Below are positions 16,708 through 23,182 of a stretch of 23,659 bases of DNA, piece after piece. The notes beneath the pieces were generated by a model. The model was not told the DNA's origin, ran no database searches, and saw only the letters and a list, made by a program, of their open reading frames with translations. Made by a program: the position numbers and the translations under genes. The stretch covers positions 1 through 23,659 of the forward strand of contig SZOR01000063.1 of NCBI GenBank assembly GCA_030263275.1, written 5' to 3'. Numbering within the stretch: position 1 is the first letter of the stretch; every line of letters starts with the position of its first letter. The DNA is from DSNY01 sp016861185. Its GTDB lineage: Bacteria; Pseudomonadota; Gammaproteobacteria; Burkholderiales; Burkholderiaceae_F.

Positions 16708-17399
16708 GACTGAGTCCTCTTGCACTGCGCGGACAGGATCGCGTCGACGATGAGCAGGTCGGTCGGCGAGTCCACCTCGTAGCTCTCCGCCTCGCTCATC
16801 TCGAACAAGGCGATGCGGCCGCCGAGCCGGTTGCCGGTCCGCATCAAGACGTCGGTGCGCGTGATGTAGATCGACCCGTTCTCGCGGTACCAGCGGTCCT
16901 CGGCTCGGATATCCTGTCTTCGCGGCCGATTGAGATAGTCGTAGCTGGCCGTCGGCGGAGCGCTTTTGCGCCAGAAGAAGGCGTGGGACTCGCAGACGGA
17001 CAGCAGGGAGTCGGTCTGCTCCCTGGCGAACTGCTCGACCGCGCGATCGAGCGCACCCGCAGACCGGACCGGAGAAGTTGGCTGCAGCAGCATGACGGCA
17101 TCCGGATCGAAGCCTCGTTGTCGGTATGTCTGCACGGCATGCAGCAACACGGGCTCGGTAGCAGTGGCGTCCTGTGCGAGCTCAGCCGGCCGCAGCACCG
17201 GCACCTCGGCACCCGCTCGCCGCGCGACATCCGCGATCTCCTGATCGTCGGTCGATACGAACGCGTGCGCAACCGCATGGCATGCCAGCGCATGCTCGAT
17301 GGTCCAGACGAGCAGCGGCTTGCCGGCGACCGGCACCAGGTTCTTTCGCGGAATCCCCTTCGACCCACCACGCGCGGGGATCACAGCCAGCAGTTTCAT
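16704..17399 (-). CDS. neuA: CMP-nonulosonate cytidylyltransferase (NeuA/LegF-like)
   Basis: A 231-residue acylneuraminate cytidylyltransferase, activating a nine-carbon sugar with CTP. The N-terminus LLAVIPARGGSKGIPRKNLV (3-22) is the CTP-binding loop; GKPLLVWTIEHAL, FVSTDDQEIADVARRAGAEV and LLQPTSPVRS follow in family order, and the QPTSP motif sets it apart from PseF in this window. It is the natural partner of the NeuB fusion encoded four bases downstream by stop-start overlap, so the pair should make a second CMP-nonulosonate, perhaps of the legionaminic or sialic type; the sugar is not determined by sequence. The ATG at 17399 lies two bases after the galU stop, tying it to the hexose-phosphate genes. 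An in-frame extension to 17450 would overlap galU. Confidence 0.9.
   Translation of the reverse strand: MKLLAVIPARGGSKGIPRKNLVPVAGKPLLVWTIEHALACHAVAHAFVSTDDQEIADVARRAGAEVPVLRPAELAQDATATEPVLLHAVQTYRQRGFDPDAVMLLQPTSPVRSAGALDRAVEQFAREQTDSLLSVCESHAFFWRKSAPPTASYDYLNRPRRQDIRAEDRWYRENGSIYITRTDVLMRTGNRLGGRIALFEMSEAESYEVDSPTDLLIVDAILSAQCKRTQS
16715..16721 (-). promoter_or_regulatory. Shine-Dalgarno of the NeuB fusion gene
   Basis: AAGAGGA on the minus strand, seven bases before the GTG at 16707 and inside the end of the upstream cytidylyltransferase gene. It decides for this GTG over the one at 16725. Confidence 0.65.
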
Positions 17400-17401
17400 C
17401 G

Positions 17402-18238
17402 CTAAACAAGTCCGAGGTTGCGACCAATCCCGAGGTTCGCGTTTAACCACCCCTGCTTCGACCCGCAGTCATAGCGCGTCCCGGTGAACCGCCGCGCGAT
17501 CACTTCGCCGCGCGCCACGCGCCGCGCGATCGCGTCGGTGAGCTGGATCTCGCCGCCGCGGCCGCGCGGGGTCGTGGCCAGCTCGGTGAAGACTTCCGGC
17601 CGCAGCACGTAGCGGCCGACGACGGCGAGCGTCGACGGCGCTTCTTCGGGTTGCGGCTTCTCGACGATGCGCGTCACGCGCTCCTCCAGCTTGTTCATCC
17701 GCTCGGTCGCGACGATGCCGTACTTCGACGTGTCGGCCGGCGGCACGTCCTCGACCGCCAGGACCGAGGCGCCGGTGCGCCGGTAGCTCTCGACGAGCTG
17801 CGCGGTGACGCCGGGGTTTGCGTCGATCAGGTCGTCGGCAAGGATTACGGCAAAAGGTTCGTCGCCGACGATCTGCTCGGCGCACAGCACCGCATGGCCG
17901 AGCCCGAGCGGTTCGGGCTGGCGTACGTAGACGAAGTTCACGCCGGGCGGCGTGGCCGACATCAGCAGTTCGAGCAGCTCGTGCTTGCGCTGCGCATCGA
18001 GGATCTGCTCCAGCTCCGGCGCGCGGTCGAAGTGGTCCTCGATCGCGCGTTTGCCGCGGCCGGTGACGAAGATCATCTGCTCGATGCCGGCGGCGGCGGC
18101 TTCCTCGACCGCGTACTGGATCAGCGGCTTGTCGACGACCGGCAGCATCTCCTTCGGCATCGCTTTCGTCGCCGGCAGGAAGCGCGTGCCGAGGCCGGCC
18201 ACCGGAAACACCGCTTTGCGCACTCGATTCGTCGTCAC
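17402..18238 (-). CDS. galU: UTP-glucose-1-phosphate uridylyltransferase, GalU
   Basis: A 278-residue nucleotidyltransferase making UDP-glucose from UTP and glucose-1-phosphate, the substrate supplied by the phosphomannomutase/phosphoglucomutase at 21427-22812. KAVFPVAGLGTRFLPATKAM (8-27) and PKEMLPVVDKPLIQYAVEEA (28-47) are the GalU N-terminal signatures. FVTGRGKRAIEDHFD, ILADDLID, SKYGIV, GGEIQLTDAI and the closing RYDCGSKQGWLNANL also follow family order. The GTG at 18238 overlaps the pgi stop (GTGA) and has a strong AGAGGGG six bases upstream. UDP-glucose would also be the route to UDP-glucuronate for the UXS enzyme, although the dehydrogenase is absent here. Confidence 0.96.
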   Translation of the reverse strand: MTTNRVRKAVFPVAGLGTRFLPATKAMPKEMLPVVDKPLIQYAVEEAAAAGIEQMIFVTGRGKRAIEDHFDRAPELEQILDAQRKHELLELLMSATPPGVNFVYVRQPEPLGLGHAVLCAEQIVGDEPFAVILADDLIDANPGVTAQLVESYRRTGASVLAVEDVPPADTSKYGIVATERMNKLEERVTRIVEKPQPEEAPSTLAVVGRYVLRPEVFTELATTPRGRGGEIQLTDAIARRVARGEVIARRFTGTRYDCGSKQGWLNANLGIGRNLGLV

Positions 18239-19752
18239 CGTGATCCCCTCTTGCCTGCCAAACGCTGCGACAGCAGGCGCTTGCCGATTTCCACACCCCA
18301 CTGGTCGAAGCTGTTGATGTTCCACACCACGCCCTGCGCGAACGTGCGGTGCTCGTAGGTCGCGAGCAGCGCGCCGAGCGAAAACGCGTCGATGCGCGGC
18401 AGCGCGACCAAGGTGCTCGGACGATTGCCCGGCGCCTGCGCGTACGAGGCGGTCGGGCGCTGCGCCGGATCCAGCACGCGATCGCCGTGAGCGAGCGCAT
18501 CGGCCTGTGCGAGCGCGTTCTGGTACAGCAGCCGCTCGCGTTTGTTGTGCGATTCGGCGAACGCCGCGCACGTGACGAAGTCCACCGGCGACCAATGCGT
18601 GCCTTGATGCAGGAGTTGGAACACGCTGTGCTGCGCGGTCGTGCCGACTTCGCCCCAGACGATCGGCGCGGTGTCGTAGTCGAGCGGCCGGCCTTCGCGG
18701 TCGACGCGCTTGCCGTTGCTCTCCATTTCGAGCTGCTGCAGGTATGCGGGCAGATGTCGCAGCCGCTGCGCGTAAGGCATCACCGCGCGCGAGGCCACGC
18801 CCCAGAAGTTCACGTACCACAGGCCGAGCAGCGCGAGCTGCACCGGCACGTTGCGTTCGAGTGGCGCCTCGGCGAAATGCGCGTCGGCCGCCGCGGCGCC
18901 CGCGAGCAACTGCTCGAAGGCCGCGCGGCCGTGCGCGATCGCGATCGGCATCCCGCAAGCGGACCAGACCGAATAACGGCCGCCGACCCAGTCGGGGAAG
19001 CTGAAGATCCGCTCGCCTGGCACGCCGAATTGCTGCGCGCGGTCGGGTTGCGCGGTGACTGCCGCGAGGTGCTTCGCCACGTCGAGGTCCGGCGCGCGTT
19101 GGCGCATCCAGGCGAGCGCGGCGCGCGCGTTCTCGAGCGTCTCGAGCGTCGTGAAGCTTTTCGAGATCACGACGATCAGCGTCGCTTCCGGCCGTGCGCC
19201 GGCCAGCGCCTCGTCGAGTTCGACCGGATCGATGTTCGCAACGAACCGCACCGCCGGCCCGCGCGTCTGCGCGCCCAGCGCGTACGTGACGAGCCGCGGA
19301 CCGAGGTCCGACCCGCCGATGCCGAGACACACCACGCGCTCGATCGCTTCGCCCGCCGCTCCGCGCACGCTCCCCTCCCGCAGCGCCTCGGCGAACGCCA
19401 AGAAATCGGGGTCAGACACCATTTTTGAAATTGGTGTCTGACCCCATTTTCTCAGCGACGTGTGCCAGGCGGCGCGGTTTTCGGTGGTGTTGATCGGTTC
19501 GCCGGCGAACAGGCGATCGCGCCAGCGTTCGAGGTCGCAGGCGCGTGCAAGCTCGATGAGCAGCGCGCGCGTTTCGTCGATGGCGCGGTGGCGCGAGAGG
19601 TCGAAGGTGAGCCCGGCGACTTCGAGCGTCCAGCGCTGCGCGCGGGCCGGATCGGCGGCGAGCGCGTCGCCGATGTGAAACGCGTCGAGTTCGGCGCGAT
19701 GCGCGGCGAGCGCGCGCCATTGCGGAAGCTGCGAATGCGGCGCCGAAACCAT
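18235..19752 (-). CDS. pgi: Glucose-6-phosphate isomerase, PGI, with an in-frame palindromic repeat
   Basis: A 505-residue cytoplasmic enzyme interconverting glucose-6-phosphate and fructose-6-phosphate, at the branch to GDP-mannose and UDP-glucose. GEPINTTENRAAWHTSLR (84-101) and CLGIGGSDLGPRLV (142-155) belong to the sugar-phosphate pocket, SKSFTTLETLENAR (197-210) binds phosphate, and the two family signatures are FPDWVGGRYSVWSACGMP and INSFDQWGVEIGKRL near the C-terminus. Residues about 102-117 (KWGQTPISKMVSDPDF) are encoded largely by a perfect 14-base inverted repeat that looks like a mobile palindromic element and does not resemble PGI sequence; the frame is kept. That segment replaces the loop that in E. 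coli PGI lies between the conserved HVALR and the following helix, so folding is probably retained. The ATG at 19752 shares one base with the manC stop (TGATG). Confidence 0.93.
   Translation of the reverse strand: MVSAPHSQLPQWRALAAHRAELDAFHIGDALAADPARAQRWTLEVAGLTFDLSRHRAIDETRALLIELARACDLERWRDRLFAGEPINTTENRAAWHTSLRKWGQTPISKMVSDPDFLAFAEALREGSVRGAAGEAIERVVCLGIGGSDLGPRLVTYALGAQTRGPAVRFVANIDPVELDEALAGARPEATLIVVISKSFTTLETLENARAALAWMRQRAPDLDVAKHLAAVTAQPDRAQQFGVPGERIFSFPDWVGGRYSVWSACGMPIAIAHGRAAFEQLLAGAAAADAHFAEAPLERNVPVQLALLGLWYVNFWGVASRAVMPYAQRLRHLPAYLQQLEMESNGKRVDREGRPLDYDTAPIVWGEVGTTAQHSVFQLLHQGTHWSPVDFVTCAAFAESHNKRERLLYQNALAQADALAHGDRVLDPAQRPTASYAQAPGNRPSTLVALPRIDAFSLGALLATYEHRTFAQGVVWNINSFDQWGVEIGKRLLSQRLAGKRGSR
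18245..18251 (-). promoter_or_regulatory. Shine-Dalgarno of galU
   Basis: AGAGGGG on the minus strand, six bases before the GTG at 18238, within the last codons of pgi. It supports the GTG start. Confidence 0.65.
19408..19445. repeat. 38-base palindromic repetitive element inside pgi
   Basis: Arms GGGGTCAGACACCA (19408-19421) and its exact reverse complement (19432-19445) flank a ten-base AT-rich loop, TTTTTGAAAT. The AT-rich bases next to it (AGAAAT on the left, ATTTTCT on the right) stand out from the surrounding high-GC coding sequence and suggest an inserted unit somewhat longer than the arms. Elements with a GGGGTCAGAC-type core are scattered in many proteobacterial genomes, from memory; I find only one copy in this window. 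Confidence 0.8.
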
Positions 19753-21185
19753 CACCCGCCCGTGCGGCCGTACTTGTCGTCGAAGCGGACGATGTCGTCT
19801 TCGCCGACATAGTCGCCGCATTGCACTTCGATCATCACCAGCGGCACCTTGCCGGGGTTTTCGAGACGGTGCTTGGCGCCGACCGGCACGTAGGTGGATT
19901 CGTTGGGTGCGATCAGCGCGTCCTTGCCGTCGATCGCGACTTTCGCGGTGCCGCTGACGACGACCCAGTGCTCGCTGCGGTGGTGGTGCATCTGCAGCGA
20001 CAGCGCGGCACCCGGTTTGACTTCGATGCGCTTGATCTTGAAGCGCGGTCCTTCCTGCAGCGTCGTGTACGTGCCCCAAGGGCGAGCGACCGTGCGATGC
20101 AGTTTGTGCGCCTCGTGGCCGCGCCGCTTCAGCTCGGCGACGACTTCCTTCACGCGCTGCGTGGCGTTGCGGTCGCAGACGAGCAGCGCGTCGGCGGTGT
20201 CGACGACCACGACGTCGTTCAACCCCACCGCGGCGACGAGCCGGTCTTCGCTCTGCACGTGCGTGTTGCGGCAGTCGGCCAGCAGCACGTCGCCGCTGAC
20301 GGTATTGCCTTGCGCGTCGGCGTCGAACTCCTGCGCGACCGCTTTCCACGAGCCGATGTCGCTCCAGCCGAAGTCGCCCGCGAGCACGACGACCCCGTCC
20401 GCCTTCTCCATCACCGCGTAGTCGATCGAGATGTCGGGCGACTGCGCGAACGAAGCCTTGTCCAGCTCGAGCCGTTGCGCCGACTTGGCCTCGTGCGTGG
20501 CTTGGTTCACGGCCTTGGCTGCGGCGGCGAGCACGTCGGGCGCGTGCGTGCCGAGCGCGGCGAGGATCGTGGCCGGCGTGAAGCAGAACATCCCGCTGTT
20601 CCACAGGTAGTTGCCCGCGGCGAGATAGCCGGCCGCGGTCGCCGCATCGGGCTTTTCGACGAAGCGCCTGACCGCCGCGGCTTCGTCGCCCGCGGGCGGC
20701 GCGTCGCACTCGATATAGCCGAAACCGGTTTCCGGCATCGTCGGCCGGATGCCGAACAGCACGATCCTGCCCGCGCGCGCCAGCTCGCCCGCGCGCGCGG
20801 CGGCCTGCGCGAAGCGCGCTTCGTCCTGGATCAGATGGTCGGCCGGCAACACGAGCATCGGCTCGTCGCGCAGGCCGTTTGCGTCGGCCCACAGCGCGGC
20901 CGCGCCGATCGCCGGCGCCGTGTTGCGGCCGATCGGCTCGAGCAGAAGCTGCAGCGACTCGGGCGCCCCCGCGCGCATCGACTCGACCTCCTCGGACGTG
21001 CGGAAGCTGTATTCCTTGTTCGTGACGATCACGCAACGCTGCGCGCCGGCGCGTGTTGCGCGCGCGACCGTGCGCTGGAGCAGCGAGGGCCCGTCGCCGA
21101 TGCGCATGAACGGCTTGGGCAAGGCTTCGCGCGACACCGGCCAGAGCCGCGTGCCTGAACCGCCGGAGAGGATCACTGCGAGCAT
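19752..21185 (-). CDS. manC: Mannose-1-phosphate guanylyltransferase / mannose-6-phosphate isomerase (ManC/XanB type)
   Basis: A 477-residue type II bifunctional enzyme supplying GDP-mannose. The N-terminal GT-A nucleotidyltransferase begins MLAVILSGGSGTRLWPVSRE (1-20), followed by PKPFMRIGDGPSLLQRT, EPIGRNTAPAIGAAAL, LVLPADHLI, FVEKPD and YLWNSGMFCF. Roughly the last 120 residues are the cupin phosphomannose isomerase domain: RPWGTYTTLQEGPRFKIKRI, then VKPGAALSLQMHHHRSEHW with the metal-binding histidines, and TYVPVGAKHRLENPGKVPL. It is the first gene of the minus-strand operon and converts fructose-6-phosphate from PGI onward via mannose phosphates, with the divergent phosphomannomutase doing the middle step. 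The ATG at 21185 gives the standard N-terminus. No GDP-mannose-modifying enzyme is present. Confidence 0.95.
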   Translation of the reverse strand: MLAVILSGGSGTRLWPVSREALPKPFMRIGDGPSLLQRTVARATRAGAQRCVIVTNKEYSFRTSEEVESMRAGAPESLQLLLEPIGRNTAPAIGAAALWADANGLRDEPMLVLPADHLIQDEARFAQAAARAGELARAGRIVLFGIRPTMPETGFGYIECDAPPAGDEAAAVRRFVEKPDAATAAGYLAAGNYLWNSGMFCFTPATILAALGTHAPDVLAAAAKAVNQATHEAKSAQRLELDKASFAQSPDISIDYAVMEKADGVVVLAGDFGWSDIGSWKAVAQEFDADAQGNTVSGDVLLADCRNTHVQSEDRLVAAVGLNDVVVVDTADALLVCDRNATQRVKEVVAELKRRGHEAHKLHRTVARPWGTYTTLQEGPRFKIKRIEVKPGAALSLQMHHHRSEHWVVVSGTAKVAIDGKDALIAPNESTYVPVGAKHRLENPGKVPLVMIEVQCGDYVGEDDIVRFDDKYGRTGG

Positions 21186-21426
21186 CGGGGCAGACTGTTC
21201 GTTCGCTGAAATGTCGTGTGTCGAGCCGATCGGTAACTCCCTCTCCCCGCTCGTCGGGGCGAGGGGGAAGAGCGTCGTTCGCGTTCTGTCCGCATGTTTC
21301 GGAATAACGGGACGGCCGACCGAGCGGATTATCGCCGACGCCGCCGCGCAGTCCCTGATCGGAGCGCAAGAGCCCGACGGACGCGATGCGTAGAATGCCC
21401 GCCGGTCAACGAGCCCGCGCGACGCC
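21186..21426. promoter_or_regulatory. Divergent intergenic region between manC and the phosphomannomutase gene
   Basis: A 241-base gap, the longest in the window, which should hold promoters for both directions. A TAGAAT hexamer at 21391-21396, 30 bases before the plus-strand ATG, is a plausible -10 box without a good -35. The manC side contains the inverted repeat at 21239-21265. I see no open frame with recognisable protein sequence here. Confidence 0.5.
21239..21265. repeat. Imperfect inverted repeat (hairpin) upstream of manC
   Basis: Arms CCCTCTCCCCG (21239-21249) and CGGGGCGAGGG (21255-21265) pair over 11 positions with one mismatch around a five-base loop. In the manC transcript it would lie 54-80 bases before the start codon if transcription begins upstream of it. 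It resembles the CCCTCTCCCC/GGGGAGAGGG repeats common in proteobacterial intergenic DNA. There is no following T tract, so a terminator is less likely than a dispersed repeat. Confidence 0.5.
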
Positions 21427-22812
21427 ATGCATCCGCCGATCGACCCATCGATCTTCAAGGCTTACGACATCCGCGGCATCGTCGATCGCACGCTGACCGC
21501 CGGGGCGACGCGTGCGATTGGGGCGGCGCTGGGTAGCGAAGCGGCTGCGCGCGGTGTGCGCGAGATCGCGGTCGGACGCGATGGGCGCCTTTCCGGCCCG
21601 GGCCTGCGTGATGCGCTGATCGAGGGGATTCGCAGCACCGGCACCGCGGTCGTCGACATCGGCATGGTCGCCACGCCGATGCTGTACTTCGCGACGTTCC
21701 ATCTCGGCACGCGCTCGGGCGTCGAAATCACCGGCAGCCACAATCCGCCCGAATACAACGGGCTGAAACTGGTGCTCGCGGGCCAGGCGCTGTACGGCGA
21801 CGGGCTGCAGAAGCTGCGCGAGCGGATCGTCGCAGGCGATCTCGTCCGTGCGAGCGAGCCGGGCGCATTGCGCAGCGCCGACGTGGCGGATGCGTACATC
21901 GAGCGCATCGCCGGCGACGTGAAGCTCGCGCGTCCGATGAAGATCGCGGTCGACTGCGGCAACGGTGTGGCCGGTGCTTTCGCGCCGGAGCTTTTCCGCG
22001 CGCTCGGCTGCGAGGTGATCGAGCTGTTCTGCGAAGTCGACGGCACGTTCCCGAACCATCATCCCGATCCCGCGCATCCGGAAAACCTGCAGGACCTGAT
22101 CCGCTGCTTGCGCGAGACCGATGCCGAGCTGGGCTTCGCGTTCGACGGCGACGGCGACCGGCTCGGCGTGGTCACGAAGGACGGCCGCATCATCTGGCCC
22201 GACCGGCAGATGATGCTGTTCGCGCAGGGCGTGCTCGCCGAAGTGCCGGGGGCCGAAGTGATCTTCGACGTCAAATGCTCGCGCAAGCTCGCGCAGGTGA
22301 TTCGCGCGCACGGCGGGCGGCCGACGATGTGGCGCACCGGGCACTCGCTGATCAAGGCCAAGCTGGCCGAGACCGGCGCGCCGCTCGCCGGCGAAATGAG
22401 CGGGCACATCTTCTTCAAGCATCGCTGGTACGGTTTCGACGACGGGCTGTACGCGGGCGCGCGGCTGCTCGAACTGCTTTCCCGCACGGCCGATCCGAGC
22501 GCAACGCTCAACGCGCTGCCCGATGCGGTCGCCACCCCCGAGCTGCACGTCAAGACCGCGGAGGGCGAGAACTTCGCGCTCGTCGAGCGGCTGAAACGCG
22601 AAGCGCGTTTCGAGGGCGCGACCGAGATCGTCACGATCGACGGCGTGCGCGTCGAGTATCCCGACGGCTTCGGGCTCGCGCGGCCGTCGAACACCACGCC
22701 GGTCGTCGTGCTGCGCTTCGAGGCCGACGACGCCGCGGCGCTGGTGCGCATCCAGTCCGACTTCCGCCGCGCATTGCTCGCGGTGAAGCCGGACGCGAAG
22801 CTGCCGTTCTGA
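21427..22812 (+). CDS. algC: Phosphomannomutase/phosphoglucomutase (AlgC/ManB type)
   Basis: A 461-residue alpha-D-phosphohexomutase converting mannose-6-phosphate and glucose-6-phosphate to the 1-phosphates used by ManC and GalU. FKAYDIRGIVD (10-20) is the AlgC-type N-terminus, VGRDGRLSG (49-57) precedes the active site, the phosphoserine Ser104 is in ITGSHNPPEYNG (101-112), the magnesium loop FDGDGDRLG (239-247) carries three aspartates, and the sugar-binding loop GEMSGHIFF is at 322-330. Its length matches dual-specificity AlgC enzymes. It is read away from manC and leads into a lipoprotein gene and waaC, so it probably belongs to a chromosomal housekeeping envelope cluster at the edge of the variable locus. 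Confidence 0.95.
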   Translation: MHPPIDPSIFKAYDIRGIVDRTLTAGATRAIGAALGSEAAARGVREIAVGRDGRLSGPGLRDALIEGIRSTGTAVVDIGMVATPMLYFATFHLGTRSGVEITGSHNPPEYNGLKLVLAGQALYGDGLQKLRERIVAGDLVRASEPGALRSADVADAYIERIAGDVKLARPMKIAVDCGNGVAGAFAPELFRALGCEVIELFCEVDGTFPNHHPDPAHPENLQDLIRCLRETDAELGFAFDGDGDRLGVVTKDGRIIWPDRQMMLFAQGVLAEVPGAEVIFDVKCSRKLAQVIRAHGGRPTMWRTGHSLIKAKLAETGAPLAGEMSGHIFFKHRWYGFDDGLYAGARLLELLSRTADPSATLNALPDAVATPELHVKTAEGENFALVERLKREARFEGATEIVTIDGVRVEYPDGFGLARPSNTTPVVVLRFEADDAAALVRIQSDFRRALLAVKPDAKLPF

Positions 22813-22836
22813 TCGACCTTCGTTCGCGGGGAATCG

Positions 22837-23154
22837 ATGAAACCGAAGCTGAAACCAGTGGGCTGGTTGGCTGCCGCCTGTGCTGCGTTCGCGCTGGCCG
22901 CTTGCGGCAAACCCGAGGGTCCCGCCGAAAAGATCGGGCGCAGCATCGACGAAGCCGTGCAGAAGGCGGGCGAGAAGCTCGAACAGGCGGGCGATGCGAT
23001 CGAGCGGCGCGCGAAGGCCGCCGGCGAAGCCGTCGAAAGCGCGGCGCAGAAGACCGGCGAAGCGGTCAGCAAGGCGGTCGAGAAGACCGGCCAGGCCATC
23101 GAAAAGACCGGCGAGAAGATCCAGGACGCCGCCAAGGACGCGCGCAGGCCGTAG
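22837..23154 (+). CDS. Small helical lipoprotein with repeated Lys-Thr-Gly-Glu units
   Basis: A 105-residue protein I do not recognise as a named family. Residues 1-23 are a lipoprotein signal with a hydrophobic run (GWLAAACAAFALAAC) and lipobox LAAC, so the mature form would be lipidated at Cys23. The rest is a charged, proline-poor amphipathic helix with a loose 7/11-residue periodicity (QKTGEAVSKAV, EKTGQAIEKTG, EKIQDAAKD) resembling LEA-like or apolipoprotein-like repeats. The DNA shows the repeat too, with AAGACCGGC occurring four times. A GGGGA Shine-Dalgarno precedes the ATG by four bases. It lies 24 bases after the phosphomannomutase gene and just before waaC, so an envelope role is likely, but no function can be assigned. 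Confidence 0.8.
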   Translation: MKPKLKPVGWLAAACAAFALAACGKPEGPAEKIGRSIDEAVQKAGEKLEQAGDAIERRAKAAGEAVESAAQKTGEAVSKAVEKTGQAIEKTGEKIQDAAKDARRP

Positions 23155-23167
23155 CCGCTCGCGCCCC

Positions 23168-23173
23168 TACAAT
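23168..23173 (+). promoter_or_regulatory. Candidate -10 box of waaC
   Basis: TACAAT matches the sigma-70 -10 consensus at five of six positions and ends nine bases before the waaC ATG. No clear -35 lies upstream. A transcript from here would have a leader of only a few bases. Confidence 0.4.
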
Positions 23174-23182
23174 CGCGGCGCC

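Noticed and set aside
18235..21369. A 1044-codon minus-strand open frame that seems to extend pgi far upstream
   Set aside because: The part before 19752 is an out-of-frame reading of manC and has no protein-like motifs. PGI sequence begins at the ATG at 19752.
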